Below are positions 42,010 through 51,118 of a stretch of DNA of 62,148 nt, piece by piece. The notes beneath the pieces were generated by a model. It was not told the DNA's origin. It did no database searches and saw only the letters and a program-made list of their open reading frames with translations. Numbering within the stretch: the stretch's first letter is position 1; every line of letters begins with the position of its first letter. Both the position numbers and the translations under genes were made by a program. The stretch comes from Bacillota bacterium. GTDB lineage: Bacteria; Bacillota; UBA4882; UBA8346. The DNA is taken from assembly GCA_029553165.1 (NCBI GenBank), contig JAKPCT010000059.1, forward strand, positions 1 to 62,148. The letters run 5' to 3'.

Positions 42010-43105
42010 GTGGAATCTTAAAAAAGCCTTTTTATACTTGTTTTTAATCATGATTGTTTCATACACAATCGGATTTTTCTTACTTCCCAAAAATCATTTT
42101 TTGCGCCAATTCAACCCAATTACAGGAAAGAAAAATTTCCAACCGCTTGATCAAAAGAAAGAACTGCTGCTTGAAGGCGTTGACACGATAACCATCAGTA
42201 CTGACAGCCCTGATCTGCAGCTTTTTGTGACCGACGGGCCCCAGATTAACGCTCATCTGTATCATAACTATATATTAAAAGATGGTACCTTAGTCTACGA
42301 TTTTATTCTGGAGCAAACCGGAAGCAGTGTGAAGCTTGAGGTTAAAAAGAATACAAACTTCGTCTTCTTCCAAAGTGATACCAAGCTTACAGTCTTTCTG
42401 CCCAGCAGTTTTAAGGGTAAATTAAATGTCGCTACCGGATCGGCCGACTGTGAACTTCCTCAAATAACTGAACTGGAAGAATTCACATTTCAAACCGGTT
42501 CCGGAGATTTAATCGCCAACTCAGTCTCTGCCAAACAGATCAAACTGACTTCCGGTTCCGGCGAATTGGAACTTCTTAATGGCGCTTGTGAGCAGTTTTT
42601 AGTAACTACAGCCTCCGGAGAGTTTACAACCCGGTCTTTAACAGCGACCTCCGCCTTGATGAATACCGCTTCCGGAACTTTTAAAGTTATTGGTAAGTTT
42701 CAAGAGTTTCAATTTAAATCCGCATCAGGTGATTTAAAGTCAGATGCTTTCGAATCCCAAACAACCAGGATCAATACCGCTTCAGGCGAATTATTGCTCC
42801 ATGGAGCGCCTGGCAATGTCGAAGCTGAAACCATGTCCGGCAATATCACGCTTAACTATTTTAAATTTGGAGATAACATTACTGCTAATACGCTATCCGG
42901 CGATGTTAAGATTGTGATTCCAACTAATTCCGGTTTTTCAGTATCCTTTAATTCGGGATCGGGTGAACTGAACCTGGCAAAAGAGATCACTAACGCTCCT
43001 AAGAACACCGTTGTAAAGAGGACTTTTCAAGGCAGCTTTGGCAGCGGCATCAATCAAATCACCATCAATACCACTTCCGGAAATGCCAAAATACTAAACC
43101 GATAG
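42002..43105 (+). CDS. DUF4097 beta-strand-repeat protein
   Basis: One N-terminal transmembrane helix (about 9-27) anchors a 330-residue extracellular domain made of short repeats, each a pair of strands and a turn such as TGSGDL, TSGSGEL, TTASGEF, SASGDL, TASGEL, TMSGNI, TLSGDV and TTSGN. Such repeats form a right-handed beta-helix-like solenoid. AGGAGG is six bases upstream of ATG. It is the last gene of the padR operon. The family's function is unknown; surface location and the regulator suggest an envelope role. Confidence 0.9.
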   Translation: MLKWNLKKAFLYLFLIMIVSYTIGFFLLPKNHFLRQFNPITGKKNFQPLDQKKELLLEGVDTITISTDSPDLQLFVTDGPQINAHLYHNYILKDGTLVYDFILEQTGSSVKLEVKKNTNFVFFQSDTKLTVFLPSSFKGKLNVATGSADCELPQITELEEFTFQTGSGDLIANSVSAKQIKLTSGSGELELLNGACEQFLVTTASGEFTTRSLTATSALMNTASGTFKVIGKFQEFQFKSASGDLKSDAFESQTTRINTASGELLLHGAPGNVEAETMSGNITLNYFKFGDNITANTLSGDVKIVIPTNSGFSVSFNSGSGELNLAKEITNAPKNTVVKRTFQGSFGSGINQITINTTSGNAKILNR

Positions 43106-43169
43106 TGCCAATCTAACCGCCATCGATTAACTTAGCTGCCCCGGAGATTTTTAGCTTAATAAAACACCA

Positions 43170-43225
43170 AAAACTGCCGAAGTATTATTGGAGGAATTAC
43201 CAATTCTCAGTACGGAGGCAGTTTT
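43170..43225 (+). promoter_or_regulatory. Inverted repeat ending at the ribosome binding site of the OMP-like gene
   Basis: AAAACTGCC (43170-43178) pairs perfectly with GGCAGTTTT (43217-43225). The 3' arm overlaps the GGAGG ribosome site (43214-43218) and stops just before ATG 43227. Folding would partly hide the site. An inner GAATT/AATTC pair lies in the loop. Confidence 0.4.
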
Positions 43226-43226
43226 A

Positions 43227-44258
43227 ATGAAACAATTAGTTGGATTAATATTATTCTTCTGTTTACTGGGCGCTTATCCCCAGTGCGCGTTAGGCAATAA
43301 TGCCGGATATGGAGCCCGTGCCGTTGCGATGGGCGGAGCTTATACCGCAATTGCCGATGATACATCGGCGCCATACTGGAACCCTGCCGGAATCACTGAA
43401 ATCCGGTTCATTTTTGCTCCGACTCTGGGCTATAATGGTACTGACTGGAAAGAAGCCCGGGATTTACTGGACATCGAGACCTATCCTCCAAAATTACCGG
43501 AATTTGAACTTAGTTCCCAAGGGATGCTTGGTTTGACTGCCAAACATTTTGCACTCAATGTGCTGGCTGATCTCAATGCAGACTCGAAAGTGATTGCCGA
43601 TGGTATCTCAAGCAATGGACAAGCGCGGTTGGACCTTTACGGCGTACTCACTGCTGCTTGGAAAGTAGGAGAGAAATGGTCCGTTGGCGTTAACTTGAAA
43701 ACAGTCCGGAGTGAATTATCCGAATACCGGCTTGAGCTCAATTTACCCTACAATCCGGACCATAATTATTTAGCTGATGCCAGTGCCAAAGGTTCTGCCT
43801 TCGATATTGGTTTGCAATACCGGCTGAACGACCGGATTAAATTTGGTTTTATCGCCCGTAACTGTTATTCCAATTTAGAATGGGAGGGCGAAAAACAACT
43901 CTATAATTTTGACGGCACCAAATTGGGTCCCAAAGAACCTTTTGAAGTCGATAAGAAACTGCCGCAAAATTATGTTTTAGGTGTAGTATACCAACCATTT
44001 GAATCGACATTATTGGCATTAGATATTGATCAGATCGAAACTGATTACAAAGACTTTGTCCGGATTCATTTCGGGTTGGAACAATCATTGCTCTCCAAAA
44101 CGGTAGCCATCCGTTTGGGAGCTTATACCAACAAAGACGATTCCCCCACTTTAACCGGCGGCCTCGGATTCAAACTTGGTCCGGTTATAATCGATGCCGC
44201 AGTCGTTTTAGAAGAAGATAATGAAGGATATTATTTGACCACCGGATTTAGTTTCTAA
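43227..44258 (+). CDS. Predicted outer-membrane beta-barrel protein (PorV/TraF-like)
   Basis: ATG 43227 has GGAGG eight bases upstream; 343 residues. The N-terminus is a signal peptide (hydrophobic 4-16, cleavage likely after ALG at 23) and the mature start has GYGARAVAMGGAYTAIADD followed by PYWNPAGI, the signature shared by FadL/PorV/UPF0164-type barrels. The rest alternates hydrophobic and polar residues in strand-length blocks and ends in a terminal Phe (TGFSF), the outer-membrane assembly signal. This suggests a second membrane. Cargo or function is unknown. Confidence 0.8.
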   Translation: MKQLVGLILFFCLLGAYPQCALGNNAGYGARAVAMGGAYTAIADDTSAPYWNPAGITEIRFIFAPTLGYNGTDWKEARDLLDIETYPPKLPEFELSSQGMLGLTAKHFALNVLADLNADSKVIADGISSNGQARLDLYGVLTAAWKVGEKWSVGVNLKTVRSELSEYRLELNLPYNPDHNYLADASAKGSAFDIGLQYRLNDRIKFGFIARNCYSNLEWEGEKQLYNFDGTKLGPKEPFEVDKKLPQNYVLGVVYQPFESTLLALDIDQIETDYKDFVRIHFGLEQSLLSKTVAIRLGAYTNKDDSPTLTGGLGFKLGPVIIDAAVVLEEDNEGYYLTTGFSF

Positions 44259-44370
44259 TTAATTTAATTGTCAGCAAACCCTATTTTGCCCTTTCGAAAC
44301 CATCACCATTATCATGAATGATCGCCTCGTTAGGGCATTATTATTTTTTACAACTGTATTGAACTTCTTC

Positions 44371-44400
44371 TTGCAACTCTTCCTGTTTTGATATTATACT
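44371..44400 (+). promoter_or_regulatory. Promoter of the GH3 gene
   Basis: TTGCAA (44371-44376) and TATACT (44395-44400) are separated by 18 bases and lie about 50 bases before the start codon. Confidence 0.5.
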
Positions 44401-44446
44401 CATTATGAAAAGCTCTAACTTTTACTGTAATTACTGACAAGGAGTA

Positions 44447-46561
44447 ATGAAGATGAAGTCACATGATTACTATAGAAAAAAGGCTGAAGAACTTGTATCT
44501 CAAATGACAATTGAGGAACAAGCAAGTCAACTGACATATAAATCTCCAGCCATTGAAAGGCTGGGAGTCCCTGCATACAACTGGTGGAATGAAGCCTTAC
44601 ACGGAGTTGCCCGCGCCGGAACCGCTACTGTTTTCCCCCAGGCAATCGGAATGGCGGCAATCTTTGATGATCACTTTTTAACCAAGGTTGCTAAGGCAAT
44701 TGCCCTTGAAGCAAGAGCAAAATATAACGAAAGTTCCAAGCATGGGGACCGGGATATCTATAAAGGTTTAACCTTGTGGTCTCCCAATGTAAATATTTTT
44801 CGTGATCCGCGCTGGGGCAGAGGCCACGAAACCTATGGCGAAGACCCCTTTTTATCCAGCCGGTTAGGAGTTAGTTTTATCAAAGGACTCCAGGGAGATT
44901 CGGAATTTTTAATGACAGCAGCCTGTGTGAAACATTTTGCTGTCCACAGCGGTCCCGAGGATTTACGCCATGAGTTCAATGCCGAAGTATCATTGAAAGA
45001 TCTATGGGAGACCTATCTGCCGGCTTTTGAAGCCTGTGTCAAAGAAGGACAGGTTGAAGCGGTGATGGGCGCCTATAACCGTACTAATGGCGAGCCTTGT
45101 TGCGGCAGTTATGCCCTGCTGCGAGATATTTTAAGAGAACAATGGGGTTTCCAAGGGCACGTTGTTTCTGACTGCTGGGCCATCAAAGACTTCCACATGT
45201 ACCATATGGTCACGAAGACTCCCGAAGAATCAGTAGCCTTGGCAATTGATGCCGGGTGTGATTTAAACTGTGGCAATATGTACCTGATGCTGCTTGTTGC
45301 CTTAAAAGAGGGTCTAATCACCGAAGAGCATATTACCAGAGCGGCGGTACGACTCTTCACCACCCGGTTTAAACTGGGACTCTTCGATCAAACTGATTTT
45401 GACAATATACCATATGAAGTTGTCGACTGTAAAGAACATCAGGAACTGGCGATCGAAGCCGCCCGAAAAGGCGCCGTCTTATTGAAAAACGATGGGATCT
45501 TACCGATCGATAAAAAGCAGGTCAAGACGATCGGGGTAATCGGACCGAATGCCGATAGCCGCCTGGCGTTAAAAGGAAACTATTACGGAAGTGCTTCACG
45601 TTATATTACATTACTGGAAGGGATCCAGGATGAAGCCGGTGATTCGATCCGAGTCCTCTATTCAATCGGCTGTGAATTGGTTAAAGACCGCAGCGAAGTA
45701 TTGGCCCAAGCCAACGACCGGCTGATGGAAGCAGTTACGGTAGCGGAGCATAGTGATTTGGTAATCCTCTGCCTTGGACTTGATGAGACCATCGAAGGCG
45801 AAGAGGGCGATGAAGGTAACAATTATGCCTCCGGAGATAAACCGGATATCGAATTGCCAGCCGTGCAGAAGAATTTACTTGAGAAGATCGTTGCCACTGG
45901 TAAGCCGACCATCCTCTGCCTCATTGCCGGAAGCGCGATCAACTTAAGTTTTGCCCACGAACATTGTAACGCTGTTTTGACGACCTGGTATCCGGGAGCA
46001 AGAGGCGGCAAAGCAATTGCTGATCTGTTGTTTGGCAACTGCTCGCCGTCCGGAAAACTGCCGGTTACGTTCTACCGTTCTTTGGATAACCTGCCTCCGT
46101 TCACGGACTACTCAATGAAAAACCGGACTTACCGGTATATCGAAGAAGAACCGTTGTATCCCTTTGGCTACGGTTTAACTTATGGCAATGCTGTCTGCAA
46201 AAGTGCCGAACTGGTTGGAACCGTAGAACTTGAAAAAGATCTTGAGATCACGGCAACAGTCCAAAATCAAAGCAACATTGCCATTGAAGACGTGTTACAG
46301 ACTTATATTAAAGATGAACAATCAAAATATGCTGTCCGCAACACCAGCCTTTGCGGCTTTTTACGAGTTGCCTTAGGCGCACACGAAGAGAAAGTAGTTA
46401 AACTAACAATCTCCTTTAATTCGCTTAAAGTGGTGAACGACCAGGGTGAACGGATCCTCGACAGTAAGAAGTTTAAGTTATACGTCGGTTTCTCCGGACC
46501 TGATGCCCGCAGTATCGAATTAACCGGCAAAACCCCGGTTTGTATTCCAATTGAATTATAA
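44447..46561 (+). CDS. Glycoside hydrolase family 3 (beta-xylosidase/beta-glucosidase)
   Basis: Removes beta-linked sugar residues from oligosaccharides. The 704-residue protein has the GH3 N-terminal barrel with the nucleophile Asp near 242 in HVVSDCWA, the KHFAVHSGPE motif near 165, the C-terminal alpha/beta sandwich with LIAGSAINLSFA, and a fibronectin III-like end. WWNEALHGVARAG near the start resembles the xylosidase branch, but specificity is uncertain. There is no signal peptide, so it acts inside the cell on imported oligosaccharides. The start may be ATG 44453, better spaced from AAGGAG. Confidence 0.92.
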   Translation: MKMKSHDYYRKKAEELVSQMTIEEQASQLTYKSPAIERLGVPAYNWWNEALHGVARAGTATVFPQAIGMAAIFDDHFLTKVAKAIALEARAKYNESSKHGDRDIYKGLTLWSPNVNIFRDPRWGRGHETYGEDPFLSSRLGVSFIKGLQGDSEFLMTAACVKHFAVHSGPEDLRHEFNAEVSLKDLWETYLPAFEACVKEGQVEAVMGAYNRTNGEPCCGSYALLRDILREQWGFQGHVVSDCWAIKDFHMYHMVTKTPEESVALAIDAGCDLNCGNMYLMLLVALKEGLITEEHITRAAVRLFTTRFKLGLFDQTDFDNIPYEVVDCKEHQELAIEAARKGAVLLKNDGILPIDKKQVKTIGVIGPNADSRLALKGNYYGSASRYITLLEGIQDEAGDSIRVLYSIGCELVKDRSEVLAQANDRLMEAVTVAEHSDLVILCLGLDETIEGEEGDEGNNYASGDKPDIELPAVQKNLLEKIVATGKPTILCLIAGSAINLSFAHEHCNAVLTTWYPGARGGKAIADLLFGNCSPSGKLPVTFYRSLDNLPPFTDYSMKNRTYRYIEEEPLYPFGYGLTYGNAVCKSAELVGTVELEKDLEITATVQNQSNIAIEDVLQTYIKDEQSKYAVRNTSLCGFLRVALGAHEEKVVKLTISFNSLKVVNDQGERILDSKKFKLYVGFSGPDARSIELTGKTPVCIPIEL

Positions 46562-46586
46562 GGCACGCTTATTACGCAATGAATGC

Positions 46587-46623
46587 AACAGGCAAGCATC
46601 TTCTGAAGAGCTTGCCTGTTTTA
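46587..46623 (+). terminator. Intrinsic terminator of the GH3 gene
   Basis: AACAGGCAAGC pairs perfectly over 11 bases with GCTTGCCTGTT around a 12-base loop, then TTATA. Confidence 0.85.
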
Positions 46624-46646
46624 TACTAACTACAAGTCCGTGAAGC

Positions 46647-47535
46647 ATGGCTGCCAAGGTGGAACAGAATGAATCCGGGTGGAGCCGTGAAGGGGAATAT
46701 GAAGGTGTAAGCTACAGGTTTGACAGAGCCGGTAATCTGGTTGAACGAAAGGGAGATAAGGAAACAAGCTTTGTATGGGATGGAAACCAGCGACTGATTG
46801 AGAGTATTACCAACGGATACACAACATCATATAAATATGACCCGTTGGGGAGGAGAATTTGCAAGGAAACGGACGGTGAAGTTACACGCTTCTATTGGGA
46901 CGGAAATGCACTTATGGGTGATTCCCGGACAGAAGCGGTAGAGGATTCAAGTACCAGGCTTCGGGAGTTTATATATTATCCCTATACATTTGAACCTCTG
47001 GCAATGCTCCAAACGCATACCAGGATGAAGAAGCCGACGGGCAGGAGAATCTTTATCTATACCACAATGACATAAACGGCTGTCCCACAAGGCTTATGGA
47101 ACCGGATGGCAAAGTGGTGTGGGCTGCCAGGTATGATGCCCTGGGCAAGCTTGAAAGTATACCGGTTCATTTATCAGCCAGGACCCGCTGGGATTAGTAG
47201 CCGGATTGAATGTGTATGCATATGCGCCAAATGTTTGGGCATGGACAGATCCATTGGGATTGAAGGCTAAAAATATTAGAAAGGTTGCGAGAGATGGTAA
47301 GGTTAATTATAAACAGATGTCAAATAATGACCTTATACAAGAAATAGTTCCTGTTAAAAGAGGTACAAAAGGTAGCACAAGGCTTGATGTTTATGACCCT
47401 GCTACAGGTACAGTGTGGGATTATATATTTACAATCAATCCAGGTCAAGGCTTAAAACAGAAGCAGATTAATAAAATTCTAAAAGAAGGGCCATTAAATA
47501 TTAATCATAATAGAATATTTGAAGTAAATCCATAG
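46647..47535 (+). pseudogene. Decayed RHS-repeat toxin gene (C-terminal remnant)
   Basis: YD-repeat sequence (YEGVSYRFDRAGNLVERKG, YKYDPLGRRICKE) begins abruptly 25 bases after the GH3 terminator. The frame changes near 47010-47020: the homologous reading continues as ENLYLYHNDINGCPTRLMEPDG in another frame. A second junction near 47170 joins the LGKLES part to FISQDPLGLVAGLNVYAYAPN in a third frame, with about 25-35 residues of the RHS core (the YNRFRYYDP part) missing. After the DPLGL boundary comes an 88-residue C-terminal domain with RLDVYDPATGTVWDYIFTIN, a nuclease-like toxin tip. Upstream RHS sequence is absent. Confidence 0.85.
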
Positions 47536-47575
47536 TGATTATTAAGAAATACATGTGAAGGTAAGGGAGTTATTG

Positions 47576-48238
47576 ATGCCACTAAAAAAAATAACAAAGG
47601 CAGATGAAAAAAGGATGACGAAGGATTGGCAAGAATTATTTCCAGAATTGAGCATCTATAAGAATATGAGATTATTAAATAGGCTAGGACCGCTACTAGT
47701 TGGGATTTGTCTTGAAAAGGATTCCGGAAATTACGCGTATAATCCAATATTCCATGTTCATAATTTATGTAGGGGATTTACGACGGTATCTTTAACACTG
47801 GCAATGCAAATAAAAAATTATCATTTAATGTTATCATGGCATGAAAAAAAGTACAAAGAATTAGCCGAAAGGATTAGGAATGACATGCAAATTATCCCAT
47901 TTAAAGGGCCTGTATATTTATCAACAATTATAAATGCATATAAGACATATATCGCTACTACTAATATTCCTTTTCAAATACACCTTTATGAGGATATTAT
48001 TCTTATAAGCGCATGGTGTGGTAGTACAAAAGAAGTTGAAAGAAGTTTAAAATATGCCCAAGATGATATTTGTAATTGGCCTGAATATGTAAAAGAAAAA
48101 ATCGGTGGTTTTGATAAGTGGTTTATGGATATAAAAATGAAAGCTCAAGATGTGGAATCTTTGCGGTCTATTTCTGAAAAACAAATTGAAGAATTAAAGG
48201 TTGCAAATCTTCCAGTGAGAGAGATAATACTAGATTAA
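47576..48238 (+). CDS. Candidate immunity protein for the RHS toxin tip
   Basis: ATG 47576 has GGGAG six bases upstream; 220 residues, soluble, rich in aromatic residues and Lys/Ile. It lies 40 bases after the RHS C-terminal domain in the same direction, the normal place of a cognate immunity gene in polymorphic toxin loci. No family was recognised. Its low GC and codon use match the RHS remnant rather than the GH3 gene. The assignment is by position, not homology. Confidence 0.55.
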   Translation: MPLKKITKADEKRMTKDWQELFPELSIYKNMRLLNRLGPLLVGICLEKDSGNYAYNPIFHVHNLCRGFTTVSLTLAMQIKNYHLMLSWHEKKYKELAERIRNDMQIIPFKGPVYLSTIINAYKTYIATTNIPFQIHLYEDIILISAWCGSTKEVERSLKYAQDDICNWPEYVKEKIGGFDKWFMDIKMKAQDVESLRSISEKQIEELKVANLPVREIILD

Positions 48239-48282
48239 TGATTTAGGGTAGTGTAACAGCTTATCCTTTTTATTTTCTTTAT

Positions 48283-48453
48283 ATGTCTAAGCAATTTTTG
48301 ATCTGCGACGAATGGGGATATGCTCCATTTGAAAAAGATGGCTCACAACTTTTGTTTCAGGTAATTTCAGAATGTTACGAGAAAAGGAGCGTGATAATCA
48401 CAACGAATTTGGAATTTCTCCTTGAATCTCAAACAATGAACATGGAGGCATGA
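48283..48453 (+). pseudogene. IS21-family IstB fragment
   Basis: A 56-codon frame reads FLICDEWGYAPFEKDGSQL and then FQVISECYEKRSVIITTNLEF, which is the Walker B and sensor region of the IS21 helper ATPase IstB (usual form DEFGYLP...FQVISERYEKRS). The N-terminal Walker A part and the C-terminus are missing and no IstA is nearby, so this is a dead remnant of an insertion sequence. Confidence 0.85.
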
Positions 48454-48722
48454 TGTTAATATTGGAAAAATTAAAGGTTACGACGTTATCAGATATTTCC
48501 CATTTTATCCTCCCTGTTTTTTTTAAACCCAGGCAACCACTATGAAACGTCTATTTGATACAAAAATCGCCGCCAGACTCTAGCATTGGGATATTACTTC
48601 ATATAGCAAAAGAAGTATCAGAGGAATTTGAAATGGTAAAGCAGATAAGTATTTACCAGTAGCAATGGCATATGAAAGTAATGGCAAGAACATTCTCCAC
48701 CAGATGCTGGAGAATAAATATT

Positions 48723-48989
48723 TTATGCCAATAGTTTTCCTAAATTATGAGACAAAGCCCGCTTACTATAGATAACTGGCACTCCTTCTTTTCTCGCCTG
48801 CTTTTTAATGCTATACATCAATAAATGGTTAACAAAATCACAAAAGATAATTATTTGGGTGACCCGTTTAGGGATACTTTTCTTATTACAATTTTTGCTT
48901 CGCCCGGACCAATGGATAATCTCATTATCCAGAGTTATTTTTTCCTGAATCTTTCCTAATCGGTCCGCCCCAACAATTAAAACAGCCAT
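48723..48989 (-). CDS. DUF2325 family protein
   Basis: ATG 48989 has AGGGGTG seven bases upstream; 88 residues. VLIVGADRLGKIQEKI at the start, WSGR in the middle, and IIIFCDFVNHLLMYSIKKQARKEGVPVIY fit the DUF2325 pattern, a small Rossmann-like domain thought to sense or bind a nucleotide; the role is unknown. It lies alone in the AT-rich island between the IstB remnant and other orphan genes. Confidence 0.8.
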   Translation of the reverse strand: MAVLIVGADRLGKIQEKITLDNEIIHWSGRSKNCNKKSIPKRVTQIIIFCDFVNHLLMYSIKKQARKEGVPVIYSKRALSHNLGKLLA

Positions 48990-49374
48990 TTGTTTCACCC
49001 CTATTTCATATTAAAATCTTTAAAGAATCGGCTAAAAATTCAGTTCTTTTTTGATGTTTTATTTTCGTGTCCCTTCGTTATTAAATTATACTAATCCTAT
49101 CTGTTTACTAATATATGCCCATATTATTACACTATCCCATTTTTGTCAATTGCCTTTACCTATTCTTTACAAAAGAGGATCCTGACTTGGGTCTTATATG
49201 TTATTATTAAATTAGAAGGATAACATATTTAGATAAAAAGGGAGTTGTTTGCTAGCCTCAATCCCGGCAAGTTCAAGTTCCTTACAATATCTCCATGCAA
49301 CTGCTTTTGTTCTATGAAATTTTATTCTTGATTTGATTCTCGTTCATAGCTTCACCGAATATCTTTTTACTTTT
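48990..49374. other. 385-base AT-rich stretch without an intact gene
   Basis: On the minus strand, 49347-49212 contains a possible broken small gene: ATG with GGTGAAG upstream begins MNENQIKNKIS and stops, while a shifted frame continues as HRTKAVAWRYCKELELAG and stops at 49212. One base change would join them into about 45 residues. I recognise no family. Nothing else is seen. Confidence 0.35.
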
Positions 49375-49812
49375 CTAGTACCTTGAAGGCAAAACGTCGT
49401 TATAATAAATCCTTTCACTTTTCTTCGCAAAATAATTCCAAAAAATATTGCCAACTATATGTTCATCTTTCCATTCTCCATCAATGTAATTCTGTAAGAT
49501 CCATTTTCTTGGAGTGTTGCCTGCTAATATTTCTTTGATTCGCATCTTGTAACTTAATAAATCCCGCACTAATCCCATCACCGACTTTAATGTTTCCGAA
49601 AAATCATCATCAATAACCTCAAAATGGTCATGAAAGCCTTTATCGGTATTAACATAAATGTAATTTTCATTATGATAGCCAATAGTTATATCAAACCCTT
49701 GATCTGTTTTTTTCTTAAATAAAATTTCTTGATTGTTATTTTTCCATTCATAATCTAAAGAAGGATAATCCTTAATTAACTCAGATACATAATCATAAAA
49801 GATATTTCCCAT
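49375..49812 (-). CDS. Hypothetical protein, 145 residues, possible orphan immunity gene
   Basis: ATG 49812 is preferred because GGTGAT lies about six bases upstream; an ATG at 49845 is less well placed. The protein is acidic in the middle (DDDFSETLKSV), with an N-terminal strand-rich region (YEWKNNNQEILFKKK) and a C-terminal WILQNYIDGEWKDEH. No membrane segment. It could be one of the orphan immunity-type genes that collect next to RHS loci, but this is positional inference only. Not recognised. Confidence 0.5.
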   Translation of the reverse strand: MGNIFYDYVSELIKDYPSLDYEWKNNNQEILFKKKTDQGFDITIGYHNENYIYVNTDKGFHDHFEVIDDDFSETLKSVMGLVRDLLSYKMRIKEILAGNTPRKWILQNYIDGEWKDEHIVGNIFWNYFAKKSERIYYNDVLPSRY

Positions 49813-49876
49813 TTTATCATCACCGTTTTCGTTAAATGTTCCCATGTTTTAGTATATTCCCTACTCTACGCATTGC

Positions 49877-50110
49877 TTAACTCAAGCAAATAAACAATGC
49901 TATTGAAAAAGCAATTATTAATGATAAAAACTTTTTGTATTTTAAGACTGTCCTTATTAAAATATAATTCAAAAAACTAATTACGATCACAATCAGAAGA
50001 TCGCTAGTAACCCATGGCAATAAATATGTCCAACCGCACAAAATTTCATCAATAAACACTTCAAGTAATATTAAACCCAATAAAAAAAGTCTTCCCAAAA
50101 ATCTCTTCAT
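49877..50110 (-). CDS. Small membrane protein, 77 residues
   Basis: Starts MKRFLGRLFLL; three hydrophobic helices (about 5-20, 35-53, 60-76) separated by short loops with CGWTYLLPWVTSD. Nothing conserved was recognised. The gene is in the AT-rich island between two other unassigned minus-strand genes. Expression is uncertain because the ribosome site is weak (AAGAGTTAAA). Confidence 0.45.
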   Translation of the reverse strand: MKRFLGRLFLLGLILLEVFIDEILCGWTYLLPWVTSDLLIVIVISFLNYILIRTVLKYKKFLSLIIAFSIALFICLS

Positions 50111-50338
50111 TTTAACTCTTCCATTTCAAATACTTTGGTCAGAGCGAGCACAATTACTTTTTACTAATATGAACCAACTCTAACGCCTGTAGTTGCTCCG
50201 CAATCACCTTATCAAAAACCCAATAAACTTGGTCAAACATAAACTTTTTTCATCTCGCCACAATAATGCCACCTCCTGTTTTTAATTTACCAGAGTTAAG
50301 ACACTTTTGTCCAAAGAAATTAGGGGGCTAAAAAGATA

Positions 50339-51118
50339 CTATATATCTATCTTCAGTGGCATCTTTTTATAGTTTTCAACTTGCTCTTTAGAAATGATGC
50401 CTTCCGCCCCCATTAAGTCCATTACCCGATTACGCTTAATCTCAATATAATCTTTTCTTTTAAAATTTTGTTCATTCTTTAACACAGCATCCAATGTATC
50501 TACCGCAATACCAACTAAGATCGCAATCTCATCGGGCTGTAATTTTGCTAGGTCTTTTCCAAAATAATATTGAGCTGCTGTTGCAATTCCAAAAATCCCA
50601 TCTCCGTAGTATAAATTATTAAGATAAGCTTCCAGTATCTTTTCCTTAGAAAGACTACTCTCAATTTTATATGCTACAATTGCTTCTTCAGGTATTGAAG
50701 GAATTGCATTTCTTTGAACTATTAACAAATTACGCGCAACTTTTAGGGTGATTCCTGGAGTATAAGAATCAAAATTTCTACCAGTCAATCCCGAACAGAA
50801 CAATTTTAAGTTAGCCAATGTATTATCATTAAAAAATTGACGGTCTTTTAATTTAAGCAAAGTTGTTATTACATCAGAGGGTACTTGTGAGACTGTAATT
50901 TTAGTCTGTTTTGATACCGGTAAACTTATGTCTCTCCTCTCTTTACGGTCATAAAATGTTATTAAGTTGTATTTGGTAAGAGGTAAATCAATCAGATTTA
51001 CATTAACCGTTAAGGGATACCATAATTTATATACAAAGAATATCAATCCAATAGCGATAATACCTGTAATAAGCAATAGCCATTTTTCTTTCATAGCTTC
51101 TGCCGCTTGAGCTCTCAT
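50339..51118 (-). CDS. GT51-like peptidoglycan transglycosylase lacking the catalytic Glu
   Basis: 259 residues: an N-terminal transmembrane helix (about 13-33) and a domain related to the penicillin-binding-protein glycosyltransferases. The motif that should read EDxxFxxHxG is K91-D92-R-Q-F-F-N-D-N, so the catalytic Glu is Lys. The GSTITQQ-type motif is reduced to GITLKVARNLL, while the third region is well kept (KIESSLSKEKILEAYLNNLYYGDGIFGIATAAQYYF at about 147-182, the E-x-Y-L-N part). No transpeptidase domain follows. It is likely inactive as an enzyme and may have been repurposed. GGGGAT precedes ATG. Confidence 0.8.
   Translation of the reverse strand: MRAQAAEAMKEKWLLLITGIIAIGLIFFVYKLWYPLTVNVNLIDLPLTKYNLITFYDRKERRDISLPVSKQTKITVSQVPSDVITTLLKLKDRQFFNDNTLANLKLFCSGLTGRNFDSYTPGITLKVARNLLIVQRNAIPSIPEEAIVAYKIESSLSKEKILEAYLNNLYYGDGIFGIATAAQYYFGKDLAKLQPDEIAILVGIAVDTLDAVLKNEQNFKRKDYIEIKRNRVMDLMGAEGIISKEQVENYKKMPLKIDI

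Noticed and set aside
44280-44345. Terminator after the outer-membrane-type gene
   Set aside because: TGCCCT and AGGGCA match for only six bases across a 40-base loop; too weak to call.
50115-50275. Short minus-strand frame starting MFDQVYWVFDKVIAEQ
   Set aside because: Only 28 codons and no ribosome site at the right distance; possibly a gene fragment but not supportable.
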